Positions 56,537 through 64,000 of a DNA stretch of 64,000 nucleotides are shown piece after piece. Both the position numbers and the translations under genes were made by a program. Position 1 is the first letter of the stretch, and each line of letters begins with the position of its first letter. The notes beneath the pieces were generated by a model that saw only the letters and a list, made by a program, of their open reading frames with translations, was not told the origin of the DNA and searched no databases. Source of the stretch: Nocardioides sp. T2.26MG-1 (lineage in GTDB: Bacteria; Actinomycetota; Actinomycetes; Propionibacteriales; Nocardioidaceae); assembly GCF_950101795.1 (NCBI RefSeq), contig NZ_CATNLZ010000035.1:124001-188000 (forward strand), read 5' to 3'.

Positions 56537-57970
56537 TCAGCCGGCGGTGCGGCCTCCCTCGTCGAGTGCGCGCAGTGACGCGCGCGCCGCGACAGTCCCG
56601 AGGGCGGCGACCATCCCGAGCCCGAGGAAGAGGTTGCGTGCGGCGTCGGTGGTCGAGGGCAGACCCGCGTTGACGAGGAGACCGCCGAACGCGGCGCCGA
56701 CCGTCTGTGCGATGAGGCCAACGGTGGGGATCGCCGCGGCCGCCTTGCCGGCCTCGGTCTCGTCTCGGCTGCTGCTCATCGCGGCGACGGTCAGGTGCGG
56801 GAACGCGAGACCGATCCCGACGCCCGCGACGACCAGAGCGACACCCCAGCCCGCCACGGTGGAGGAGGAGTCACCGCCGACGACCTGAACGACGCAGGCG
56901 GCCAGCAGTCCGGCAGCGACGAGGGCGGCGCCGCCGCTGATCATCGAGCGCCGTGCTTTCACGGAGTCGGTGTGGGCACTGAACAGGCCGGTGAACGCCC
57001 AACCGGCGGAGATCGTCGCGCCGAGGAAACCGGCGGCAAGCGGGGGAAGGCCGGCGATGCGTTGGCCGAACATGGGGGTGAACGCCTCGGTCACCACGGC
57101 CACGGTCGTGAGCGCGTTGGCGAGGAGGACCCACCGCAGGCTTGAGGAGGAGAGATAGGTCGCCGCTGGGAGGATCCGTGCGTCAGTGCCGCGGTCCCAC
57201 CGGAGGAACGCGACCAGCAGCACTCCCGAGAGGGCCAGGAGGGTCACCACCGCGCCCCTGCCGTCGACGATGCCGGCGAGGCTGAGCCCAGTCGTGGCGG
57301 CCAGCAAGAGCAGCAGCGAACCCGCCGGAAAGGGTTCGACTCGGAGTGCCGAACCGGCGCGAGGCAGGACCCGCGGCACCAACGTCGCCAGCGCGAGCGT
57401 CACCACGGCCATGGTGGCGAACGCACCGCGCCACGCGTCCCATTCGGCGAACAGTCCGCCGACGGCGGGGCCGACGAGGGTTCCGATGCCGAACATGGCG
57501 GAGATGACCGCGGAGCCGCGACCCCACAGCCGCTCCGGCAACGCGCTGCGCACGAGTGCGAAGGCGAGTCCCGCGAGCAGGCCGCCGCCGAGGCCTTGGA
57601 GGGCACGCCCGACCAGCATCGTGGCGATGTTCGGCGCGAGCGCGCAGACCAGCGAGCCCGCGGCGAAGCCGCCCAATCCGACCAGGTAGGCCCGCACGCC
57701 CCCGAGCCATGCCAGCACACGGCTCACCAAGGTCGCGGACACCACACTGCACAGCAGGTACGCCGTCGTCACCCAGGCGTAGACGTCCTGCCCGCCGATG
57801 TCGGACACGGTCGAGGGGAGCAGGCTCGCTGTCAGATAGATGGTCAGCGCCTGGGTCAGGATGCCGCCGGCCAGCACCGTGACCGAGCCGGCGTACGGGC
57901 GCAGCTCGGCCCAGCCTGTGGGGGGCGTGGGCGGCCGGGCGGACAGGTCGGTGTCGGTGTTCGTCGTCAT
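56537..57970 (-). CDS. MFS drug-efflux transporter (DHA2-like)
   Basis: A 477-aa transporter with about 14 hydrophobic segments. The motif between helices is R-x-L-A-W-L-G-G-V-R-A-Y (a variant of motif A), and motif C-like GIGTLVGPAVGGLFAE lies near residue 170. It is divergent from a SoxR regulator. The SoxR box sits directly upstream of a TAGCGT -10-like element 7 nt before its ATG, so redox-active drugs should induce this pump. Confidence 0.9.
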   Translation of the reverse strand: MTTNTDTDLSARPPTPPTGWAELRPYAGSVTVLAGGILTQALTIYLTASLLPSTVSDIGGQDVYAWVTTAYLLCSVVSATLVSRVLAWLGGVRAYLVGLGGFAAGSLVCALAPNIATMLVGRALQGLGGGLLAGLAFALVRSALPERLWGRGSAVISAMFGIGTLVGPAVGGLFAEWDAWRGAFATMAVVTLALATLVPRVLPRAGSALRVEPFPAGSLLLLLAATTGLSLAGIVDGRGAVVTLLALSGVLLVAFLRWDRGTDARILPAATYLSSSSLRWVLLANALTTVAVVTEAFTPMFGQRIAGLPPLAAGFLGATISAGWAFTGLFSAHTDSVKARRSMISGGAALVAAGLLAACVVQVVGGDSSSTVAGWGVALVVAGVGIGLAFPHLTVAAMSSSRDETEAGKAAAAIPTVGLIAQTVGAAFGGLLVNAGLPSTTDAARNLFLGLGMVAALGTVAARASLRALDEGGRTAG

Positions 57971-57987
57971 AGCCGTGACGCTAGAAT

Positions 57988-58003
57988 CTCAAGTGAACTT
58001 GAG
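57988..58003. promoter_or_regulatory. SoxR box CTCAAGT-GA-ACTTGAG
   Basis: The sequence is one base off the established SoxR/SoxS-promoter site CCTCAAGTTAACTTGAGG core. It lies between the soxR-like gene and the divergent MFS gene, 5-10 bp upstream of the MFS -10 hexamer (minus strand, 57978-57983), the normal place for MerR-family activation. Confidence 0.88.
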
Positions 58004-58017
58004 GTCAAGGAGGCTGC

Positions 58018-58458
58018 GTGGTGGCGCACCCGGACGACGCGCTGTCCGTCGGCGAGGTGTCGCGGCGCACTGGCGTCGCCGCGTCGGCGCTGCACTACTA
58101 CGAGTCGCTGGGCCTGATCTCGTCGCATCGGTCTCCGGGGAACCAGCGGAGATATGCCCGGCACATGGTGCGACGGATCTCGCTGATCCTGGTCGCCAAG
58201 CGGCTGGGCATCCCACTCTCCGACGTCCGGGACGCGTTCGAGCCGCTGCCGCACGACCGGCGACCGACGGCGCACGACTGGCGGCGCGTGTCGACCCGGT
58301 GGAAGCGGACGCTCGAGGAGCGCCGATCGCAGATCGAGCGACTCGAGAAGGAGCTCAACGGGTGCATCGGGTGCGGCTGTCTGTCGATGAAGGCCTGTCG
58401 ACTGTTGAATCCCGAGGACGCGCTGGCCGACTACGGCCCCGGTCCGCAACGGCTCTGA
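58018..58458 (+). CDS. soxR: redox-sensitive MerR-family regulator SoxR
   Basis: A 146-aa MerR protein: HTH LSVGEVSRRTGVAASALHYYESLGL at residues 9-33, dimer helix about 80-112, then the [2Fe-2S] motif C-x2-C-x-C-x5-C at Cys116, 119, 121 and 127. Oxidation of the cluster by redox-cycling compounds switches it on. AAGGAGG lies 5 nt before GTG 58018. It is paired with an MFS pump across a SoxR box, the arrangement of SoxR regulons in non-enteric bacteria, where SoxR acts on pumps directly. Confidence 0.95.
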   Translation: MVAHPDDALSVGEVSRRTGVAASALHYYESLGLISSHRSPGNQRRYARHMVRRISLILVAKRLGIPLSDVRDAFEPLPHDRRPTAHDWRRVSTRWKRTLEERRSQIERLEKELNGCIGCGCLSMKACRLLNPEDALADYGPGPQRL

Positions 58459-58481
58459 GAGGGATGCGACAGGATCGGGGC

Positions 58482-59216
58482 ATGGACACCCGCACCCAGC
58501 CGCCGACCCTGATCCACGTGGGCGGCCCGACCGTCCTGGTCGAGCTCGCCGGAGTCCGCTTCCTCGTGGACCCGACGTTCGACCCGCCCGGCGACTACCC
58601 GGTCGGCAGCCGGTCGCTGACCAAGACCCGCCCACCGCGGATGTCGGCCGAGGATCTCGGTCGGATCGACGCGGTCCTGCTCTCGCACGACCAACACCCC
58701 GACAACCTCGACACGTCGGGCCGGGCCCTGCTGACCACGGTGCCGCAGGTGCTCACCACCACCGTCGCGGCCGGTCGCCTCGAGGCCCCGGTCCGCGGGC
58801 TCGAGCCCTGGAGCGCGACCGAGGTCGGTCCGGTGACCGTGACCGCAGTTCCCGCCCAGCACGGTCCGGACGGGACCGAGCACCTGACGGGCCCGGTGAT
58901 CGGCTTCGTACTCACCGCGCCGGGAGAGTCGACGGTCTACGTCAGCGGCGACAACGCCTCGCTCGACGTCGTCGCCGAGGTCGCCCGCCGGGTGCCGGCC
59001 GTCGACCTTGCGGTGCTGTTCGCGGGTGCGGCCCGCACCCCGCTCGTCGACGGCTTCCTCACGCTGACGGCTCCCCAGGTCGTCGAGGCCGCTCGGCTGC
59101 TCGGCGAACCCGAGGTCCTGGTCGTCCACGCCGACAGTTGGGCGCACTTCACGCAGGGCGAGGAGGACGTGCGCGCCGCGTTCGCCCGGAGCGGGCTCGA
59201 GCACCTGCTGGTGTGA
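58482..59216 (+). CDS. metallo-beta-lactamase-fold hydrolase (UlaG-like)
   Basis: A 244-aa MBL-fold protein. The metal motif is LLSHDQHPDNLD (H-x-x-H-x-D) near residue 68; the second His is in VPAQHGPDG near 127 and the Asp in VYVSGDNAS near 152, with a final HADSWAHF. This is the UlaG/L-ascorbate lactonase-like branch of the family. CAGGAT stands 6 nt before the ATG. Substrate unknown. Confidence 0.88.
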   Translation: MDTRTQPPTLIHVGGPTVLVELAGVRFLVDPTFDPPGDYPVGSRSLTKTRPPRMSAEDLGRIDAVLLSHDQHPDNLDTSGRALLTTVPQVLTTTVAAGRLEAPVRGLEPWSATEVGPVTVTAVPAQHGPDGTEHLTGPVIGFVLTAPGESTVYVSGDNASLDVVAEVARRVPAVDLAVLFAGAARTPLVDGFLTLTAPQVVEAARLLGEPEVLVVHADSWAHFTQGEEDVRAAFARSGLEHLLV

Positions 59217-59228
59217 GCCGAGGCGGCG

Positions 59229-59858
59229 TCAGCCCATGCCGAGCTGCGCGGTGTCGCCCACGTGCACGCTGGCCAGGAACGCCAGCATCGAGTCCTCGTC
59301 CCAGCCCGCGTCGCGCGGGTACTGGATGCGCACCACCCCGGCCGGCTCGTCGCCGCGGGTGCGGGTGGCCATCGTGGTGTAGCCGCCGCCTGAGTCCGAC
59401 ACCCAGAACGTGCGGCCGTCGTGCTCGACCTCCCGACCGTCCGGCGGGTTGGCGTCGAACATGATCACGAGCTTGCCGACGAAGTCGTCGGGGTGGCTGG
59501 ACGTCGAGCCGTCGTCGGGTGCGATCGTCACCGTCTGCGGCCGCTGGCCCTGCACCGACCACCCGCGTGGTGTGAGGTCGAAGGAGTACGGCGCGGCGTC
59601 GAACCGCTCCGCGACGAGCTGGACACCTCCGGGCGAGACCTGGGTCGTCCGCTGGTCGGTGCCGTCCAGCAGGGTCGCGCTGCCGACGCCGAGCACCGAG
59701 ACGACCGCGAGGCCGGCGAGGCCGACGCGGAACCGTCGCCGGGTGCGCGCGCGGGCCGCGCCCTGGGCGCGGGCGAGGTCGTCGCCGGGGTCGGGCACCG
59801 GCCGGCCGGTCTCGGCGACCAGCCCGAGCGCGTCCTTGAGGTCGTGGGTCGGGGTCAT
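59229..59858 (-). CDS. membrane-anchored protein co-encoded with SigE-type sigma factor (possible anti-sigma)
   Basis: A 209-aa protein: acidic N-terminus (THDLKDALGLVAETGRPVPDPGDDL), Arg cluster, one transmembrane helix (VGLAGLAVVSVLGVGSATLL, about 45-64) and an extracellular domain ending near LGMG. The cytoplasmic part is only about 44 residues. ATG 59858 overlaps the sigma factor stop, so the two are translationally coupled. The position and topology suggest an anti-sigma or sigma-linked sensor, but no zinc-anti-sigma motif is present. Confidence 0.75.
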   Translation of the reverse strand: MTPTHDLKDALGLVAETGRPVPDPGDDLARAQGAARARTRRRFRVGLAGLAVVSVLGVGSATLLDGTDQRTTQVSPGGVQLVAERFDAAPYSFDLTPRGWSVQGQRPQTVTIAPDDGSTSSHPDDFVGKLVIMFDANPPDGREVEHDGRTFWVSDSGGGYTTMATRTRGDEPAGVVRIQYPRDAGWDEDSMLAFLASVHVGDTAQLGMG

Positions 59859-60388
59859 GGGGATACCTCCAGCAACAGGTGGTCTGCCGCGCCGAGCACG
59901 GCGCGCAGGTGGGCGAGGGCCCGGGCGTTCTGCGACTTCACAGTGCCGGGCGAGCAGCCGAGCACCCGGGCGGTCTCGGCGACGTCGAGGTCGTGCCAGT
60001 GCCGCAGCACCACGACGGCACGCTGGCGCGGGCCGAGCGAGGTGAGCGCCGCGAGCACGACCGCCCGGACGTCGGGATCCGCACCCGGTACGACGGGCTC
60101 GGTCACCAGCTCGCCCGCGGGGTCGGCCGAGGTGGTCTCCCGCCGCCGGTGCGCACGACGGGTCTCGTCGATGAACACGTGGGTGAGGCTGCGACGGGCG
60201 TAGGCCAGCGGGCTGTCGGCCCGGCGTACCCGTGCCCAGGAGAGGTAGAGACGGGTCAGCGTCGTCTGCACCAGATCCTCGGCCATCGCGTCGTCGCCGG
60301 CGCACAGCAGCGTCGCCGTCCGCATCAGGTCGCGGCGGTGGTCGCGGGTGAACGCGACGAACTCGGTGGTGCGATCAGCGGTGCGCAC
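59855..60388 (-). CDS. SigE-family (SigE70/SCO-type) RNA polymerase sigma factor, ECF
   Basis: A 177-aa ECF sigma factor. Region 2: DLMRTATLLCAGDDAMAEDLVQTTLTRLYLSW near residues 20-52. Region 4: LGPRQRAVVVLRHWHDLDVAETARVLGCSPGTVKSQNARALAHLR, shown here by its HTH core ETARVLGCSPGTVKSQ near 138. This belongs to the actinobacterial SigE (M. tuberculosis SigM-like/SigE70) group without region 3. GGGAGG lies 5 nt before GTG 60388. Followed by its overlapping membrane partner. Confidence 0.9.
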   Translation of the reverse strand: MRTADRTTEFVAFTRDHRRDLMRTATLLCAGDDAMAEDLVQTTLTRLYLSWARVRRADSPLAYARRSLTHVFIDETRRAHRRRETTSADPAGELVTEPVVPGADPDVRAVVLAALTSLGPRQRAVVVLRHWHDLDVAETARVLGCSPGTVKSQNARALAHLRAVLGAADHLLLEVSP

Positions 60389-60430
60389 ATGGGCCTCCCT
60401 TCACCCACCTGACGGGTGTCGGCCCACCAA

Positions 60431-60446
60431 CGGTTGCATGCAACCG
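60431..60446. promoter_or_regulatory. 16-bp perfect palindrome CGGTTGCATGCAACCG
   Basis: It lies in the 86-bp gap between the divergent sigma-factor and VanY-like genes. Perfect symmetry and central GCATGC suggest a dimeric regulator site; the protein is unknown. Confidence 0.55.
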
Positions 60447-60474
60447 CCGGGGAGGCCGCACCGGTCAACCGAGC

Positions 60475-61242
60475 GTGGGGAACACCAAGCTCGCTGCGGC
60501 GGCCGTCGCGACCGTCGGTGCCGTCGTCGGCGCCGGTCTGCTCGTCCAGAGCCTGTCCGACGGTGCCGCACTGCCGACGCCACCGCCGGACCCTCCGGCG
60601 GCCGGATCCGCCGGCCGCGGCCACCACCGCTGCCCGCCCGACGACGGGGGGTTCGACACGGGCGCGCACTCGACCACCGACCCCGGCAGCATCTGGGTGG
60701 TCGTGAACAAGACCCACCCCGTCGACCCCTCGGACTTCCGGCCCGAGATCGCGCTGGTGCGCGGCTACCAGGTCGCGACCGCGGCCGCCGAGCCGCTCGA
60801 GCAGCTCCTCGCGGCGGCCGACCGCGAGGGCCTCGGGTTCAAGATCGCCAGCGCGTTCCGGTCCTACGACTACCAGCTCGCCGTCCATGCGGCGCACGTC
60901 GCGGAACGCGGGCAGGCCGAGGCGGACCGGGTCTCGGCCCGGGCCGGCTACAGCGAGCACCAGACCGGGCTCGCGGTCGACCTGGTGACGCCCGCCGACC
61001 CGGGGTGCGACTTCGACGAGTGCTTCGCGGACACGCCCGGCGGGCGGTGGCTTGCGGCCGAGGCGTGGCGCTACGGGTTCATCGTCCGCTACCAGGCAGG
61101 CGGCACCGACGTCACGGGCTATGCCCCCGAGCCCTGGCACCTGCGCTTCGTGGGCACCGAGCTGGCCGCCGAGCTGCACCGCACCGGGGTGACGACGCTG
61201 GAGGAGTTCTTCGGGGTGCCGGGAGGTGATTACCTGTCGTAG
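60475..61242 (+). CDS. D-alanyl-D-alanine carboxypeptidase, VanY/M15B type, secreted
   Basis: A 255-aa protein with an N-terminal membrane anchor or signal (KLAAAAVATVGAVVGAGLLV), a Pro-rich linker and an M15B catalytic domain: SAFRSYDYQLAVH near 123, GYSEHQTGLAVDLV near 160 (Zn ligands His and Asp) and PWHLRFVG near 220 (third His). Cleaves D-Ala-D-Ala from cell-wall precursors. GTG 60475 starts it. The divergent sigma factor and shared palindrome suggest joint control in cell-envelope stress. Confidence 0.9.
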   Translation: MGNTKLAAAAVATVGAVVGAGLLVQSLSDGAALPTPPPDPPAAGSAGRGHHRCPPDDGGFDTGAHSTTDPGSIWVVVNKTHPVDPSDFRPEIALVRGYQVATAAAEPLEQLLAAADREGLGFKIASAFRSYDYQLAVHAAHVAERGQAEADRVSARAGYSEHQTGLAVDLVTPADPGCDFDECFADTPGGRWLAAEAWRYGFIVRYQAGGTDVTGYAPEPWHLRFVGTELAAELHRTGVTTLEEFFGVPGGDYLS

Positions 61243-61269
61243 GGCCCCGTCGCGCACTAGGTTGCGCAG

Positions 61270-63654
61270 GTGCATCTTCCGTATGTCCGGCGTCACACCC
61301 GCGGACACCTCCTCCTCGCGACCCTGCTCCTGCTCCCGGTGGCCGTGGCAGCCGTGCCCGCGGACGCGGCGCCTCCGCCGCGGGCGGCGGCGCCGGCGCG
61401 GACCACGCCGTACGACGTCACGATCAAGATCACCGAGCACGGCATCCCGCACGTCCGCTCGGCCACATTCCCGGGCGTGGCGTACGGCGCCGGCTGGATC
61501 ACCACCGCCGAGGCGACCTGCACCCTGATGGACACGCTGGTCACCGCGCGCGGGCAGCGGTCCCTGCACTACGGCTCGGACGCGACGTACCGGGACAACG
61601 TCGGCGGCTCCGCGACGAACCTCGAGTGGGACACGCTCGTCACCGACCTCCACGACCGCCGCGTCGTGGAGAAGCTCCTCGCCGACCCGGTCGCCGGGCC
61701 GAGCGCCCGGGCCAAGGCGATGGTCGTCGCCGAGACCGCCGGCATCAACGACTGGCTGCGCGACCACGAGGTCACCGACCCCGCCTGCGCGGACGAGGAG
61801 TGGATCAGGCCCGACGTCACCACCACCGACGTCTGGTACGCGTTCTACCTCGCGCAGCTGATCTCCTCGACGAGCCGGCTGCTGCCGCAGATCACCAGCG
61901 CCACGCCGCCCGCCGCCGGGGCGAGGCCCGCGCCGCGGCCGACCCGCGCCGAGGTCCGAGAGGCCCTCGAGCAGGATGACGCGTTCGGGTCGAACGCGAC
62001 GGCCGTCGGCGGCGCCGACACCTCCACGCGCCGCGGGATGATCCTCGGCAACCCGCACTTCCCGTGGCTGGGCCGCTACCGCTTCACCCAGCTGCACCTG
62101 ACCGTGCCGGGCAAGATGAACGTCGCAGGCGGGGCACTGACCGGCTTCCCGGCCGTCAACATCGGGTTCAACAAGGACGTGGCGTGGAGCCACACGGTCT
62201 CGACCGGCTACCGGTTCACGCCGTACCAGTACACGACCGCCGGCACGCCGACCAGCTATCGCACCGCCGGCGGGCAGACCGCCGAGCTCGAGCGCCGCGA
62301 CGTGCAGGTCGACGTCGGCACCGACACCGGCGTCGAGACCGTGACCCGCACGCTCTGGCGCACGCCCGAGGGCTACGTGCTGAACGCACCCAGCCTGTTC
62401 ATGGGCTGGACCAACGACAGCTTCTGGGCCTTCCGCGACGCCAACGTCGAGCACCTGCGCACGTTCGACACGTTCCTGTCGATGGACATGGCCAGCTCGG
62501 TGGGCAACCTGCTGCGCCGCCAGGACCGGGGCGGCGGCATGCCGTGGGTGAACACCATCGCCGCCGACCGCACGGGCGACGTCCTGTACGCCGACCACGC
62601 GGTCACCCCGAACGTCACCGACCAGCTCGCGGACCGGTGCATGACCGGCGCGGGCCGGCTGATCTTCGGCATCGCCGGCCTCCCGGGCCTCGACGGCACC
62701 CGGGCGGGCACCACCTGCGCATGGGGCACCGACAAGGACGCCCAGCGGCCCGGGATCCTCGGCCCCTCGCACCTTCCCGAGGTGGTCCGCCGCGACTGGG
62801 TGATGAACGCCAACGACTCCTACTGGATGCCGAACGACCGGGTGCGGCTCACCGGCTACCCGCGCATCATCGGCTGCGAGTCCTGCGAGCGCACGATGCG
62901 CACGAAGGTCGTGATGGCCTACGTCCGCGACCGGCTGAAGGTGGGCAAGGAGAACCCGGCGACGCTGGCCTCGCACGAGCACGCCAACCGCGTGTATGCG
63001 GCCGAGGTCGCCCGTGCCGGTGGCCGGCTCGACCAGGTCTGCGCCGCGACCGGCCTCGCGGAGGCCTGCCGGGTCCTGCACGACTGGGACGGCCACTCCG
63101 ACGCGACCTCGTCGGCCGGGGCGGCGATCTTCCAGGAGTTCGTCGCGCTCGCGGACCAGCGCGACGTGCGCCTCTGGGAGGTGCCGTTCTCGGCCGCGCA
63201 GCCGCTGACCACGCCGCGCACGCTGTCCACCTCGCAGCCGGTCGTCGACGCGATGGCCGCCGCCATCGCACGCGTCACCGACCGCGACCCCGACCTGACC
63301 GCCACCTACGGCGAGCTGCACCGCTCGGGCGACCGCGGCTCCGCCGGCTGGCCACTCGGTGGCGGCCTCGGCGATCTCTCCGGAGACGCCAACGCGGTCA
63401 GCAGCACGCTCGGCGACCCCGTGCTCGACCCGGTCACCCGCGGGTCGTCGTACATCCAGGCGATCGCGTTCCGCGGGACCGAGGAGGTGGTGGCCCGCAC
63501 GATCCTCACCTACAGCCAGTACGAGGACCCGGCGTCACCCTGGTCGGACGACCAGACGCGGATGTTCTCGCAGGAGCGGTGGGTCCGCTTCCCGTGGACG
63601 GCCGCCCAGATCAAGGAGCAGCTGGTGACGACGCTTCACCTCACCGGGGACTGA
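61270..63654 (+). CDS. penicillin acylase-family Ntn hydrolase, secreted
   Basis: A 794-aa precursor with a signal peptide (LLLATLLLLPVAVAAVPADA). The autocatalytic nucleophile is Ser241 in DDAFGSNATAVGG, which after self-cleavage becomes the N-terminus of the beta chain; the oxyanion Asn is in the LGNPHF/SNA region and in the YADHAVTPNV block. Members hydrolyse penicillin side chains, acyl-homoserine lactones or aculeacin. TAGGTT stands 6 nt before the GTG start. A quorum-quenching or antibiotic-degrading role is inference. Confidence 0.9.
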   Translation: MHLPYVRRHTRGHLLLATLLLLPVAVAAVPADAAPPPRAAAPARTTPYDVTIKITEHGIPHVRSATFPGVAYGAGWITTAEATCTLMDTLVTARGQRSLHYGSDATYRDNVGGSATNLEWDTLVTDLHDRRVVEKLLADPVAGPSARAKAMVVAETAGINDWLRDHEVTDPACADEEWIRPDVTTTDVWYAFYLAQLISSTSRLLPQITSATPPAAGARPAPRPTRAEVREALEQDDAFGSNATAVGGADTSTRRGMILGNPHFPWLGRYRFTQLHLTVPGKMNVAGGALTGFPAVNIGFNKDVAWSHTVSTGYRFTPYQYTTAGTPTSYRTAGGQTAELERRDVQVDVGTDTGVETVTRTLWRTPEGYVLNAPSLFMGWTNDSFWAFRDANVEHLRTFDTFLSMDMASSVGNLLRRQDRGGGMPWVNTIAADRTGDVLYADHAVTPNVTDQLADRCMTGAGRLIFGIAGLPGLDGTRAGTTCAWGTDKDAQRPGILGPSHLPEVVRRDWVMNANDSYWMPNDRVRLTGYPRIIGCESCERTMRTKVVMAYVRDRLKVGKENPATLASHEHANRVYAAEVARAGGRLDQVCAATGLAEACRVLHDWDGHSDATSSAGAAIFQEFVALADQRDVRLWEVPFSAAQPLTTPRTLSTSQPVVDAMAAAIARVTDRDPDLTATYGELHRSGDRGSAGWPLGGGLGDLSGDANAVSSTLGDPVLDPVTRGSSYIQAIAFRGTEEVVARTILTYSQYEDPASPWSDDQTRMFSQERWVRFPWTAAQIKEQLVTTLHLTGD

Positions 63655-63680
63655 GCCGAGTCGCTGGGTAGGCTCGCCTG

Positions 63681-64000
63681 GTGCGCATCGCTAGGTTCAC
63701 CACGGGAGAGGACCCGCTGTACGGCGTGGTCACGGGCGAGGTCGACGAGTACGGACAGCCTGATCCCGACAGCGTGATCGTCGCGCTCGCCGGCGACCCG
63801 CTGTACGTCGGCGTCAAGCTGCTCGAGCAGGAGCACCGGCTCGAGGACGTGCGGCTGCTCGCACCCGTGCTGCCGCGCAGCAAGGTCGTCGGGATCGGCC
63901 GCAACTACGCCGCCCACGCCGCGGAGATGGGCAGCGACGTCCCGACCGAGCCGCTGATGTTCCTCAAGCCGAACACCAGCGTGGTCGGCCCGGGGGACCC
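63681..64000 (+). CDS. fumarylacetoacetate hydrolase-family protein, 3' end missing
   Basis: From GTG 63681 the frame encodes MRIARFTTGEDPLYGVV... to KVVGIGRNYAAHAAEMG and LMFLKPNTSVVGPGD, the first 106 residues of a typical FAH hydrolase; GRNYAAHAAE marks the start of the catalytic domain, whose metal-binding Glu residues lie beyond the window. TAGGCT lies 6 nt before the start. These enzymes open 2-oxo-acid rings or hydrolyse acylpyruvates; the exact substrate cannot be told. Confidence 0.88.
   Translation, partial: MRIARFTTGEDPLYGVVTGEVDEYGQPDPDSVIVALAGDPLYVGVKLLEQEHRLEDVRLLAPVLPRSKVVGIGRNYAAHAAEMGSDVPTEPLMFLKPNTSVVGPGD

Noticed and set aside
60325..63321. A 998-codon open frame on the - strand
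   Set aside because: It is antisense to the penicillin acylase and VanY-like genes, which have clear motifs; its Val/Gly/Arg/Asp-rich sequence has no recognisable domain.

Overview
The window is chromosomal DNA of a very G+C-rich Gram-positive bacterium of the Actinomycetota. Codons end almost always in G or C, GTG starts are common, and many start codons sit 6-7 nt behind a TANNNT hexamer, as in leaderless actinobacterial mRNAs. DtxR/IdeR-type iron boxes, BioQ-type boxes with bioYMN, SigE-type sigma factors and AAC(2')-I agree with this. Nocardioidaceae or a near relative is a plausible guess but is not proven by sequence alone. I see no rRNA, tRNA, CRISPR array, insertion sequence or prophage; this is mostly ordinary core and accessory chromosome.

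1-14.6 kb: the end of a DyP peroxidase, a GNAT/methyltransferase/ABC-F group, serA, an epoxide hydrolase with a divergent WYL regulator, fhs, small proteins, a fungal-type (Lys1-like) saccharopine dehydrogenase, and a MocR regulator divergent from a YczE-like membrane protein. 14.6-28 kb: branched-chain amino acid genes (leuB, ilvE, and cimA further on), interrupted by a siderophore-iron ABC system with two iron boxes, a membrane Ser/Thr kinase and a GH92 glycosidase. Both leuB and cimA are preceded by what look like ribosome-mediated attenuators: a Val/Leu/Ile leader peptide and an Ile-Ile-Ile leader peptide respectively. The second is followed by a textbook intrinsic terminator.

28-36.6 kb: small enzymes (PAP2, Nudix, nucleotidyltransferase, VOC), a UvrA-like ABC protein, a TetR/FMN-reductase pair sharing a 20-bp perfect palindrome, and an amidase. 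36.6-43 kb: a sugar operon of ROK regulator, binding protein, two permeases, SIS-domain protein and PfkB kinase. Its composition equals that of fructosamine (Amadori product) frl operons. 43-50 kb: AAC(2')-I, an atypical SDR, an operon DoxX/folE/FAD reductase next to a cysteine-rich HTH regulator, and the biotin transporter bioYMN with a BioQ-like regulator and two operator boxes. 50-64 kb: an M23 peptidase/DUF2087/pentapeptide-repeat operon, a peroxiredoxin behind a CsoR/CstR-like operator, a TDT transporter, small Cys-rich proteins, a SoxR-type regulator with a SoxR box on a divergent MFS pump, a SigE-type sigma factor with its partner, a VanY-like carboxypeptidase, a penicillin acylase and the start of an FAH-family gene.

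Three genes (a methyltransferase, a DUF6054-like protein and the TDT transporter) are each broken by one missing base while the rest of the frame is intact. This pattern may reflect residual assembly errors more than true pseudogenes.
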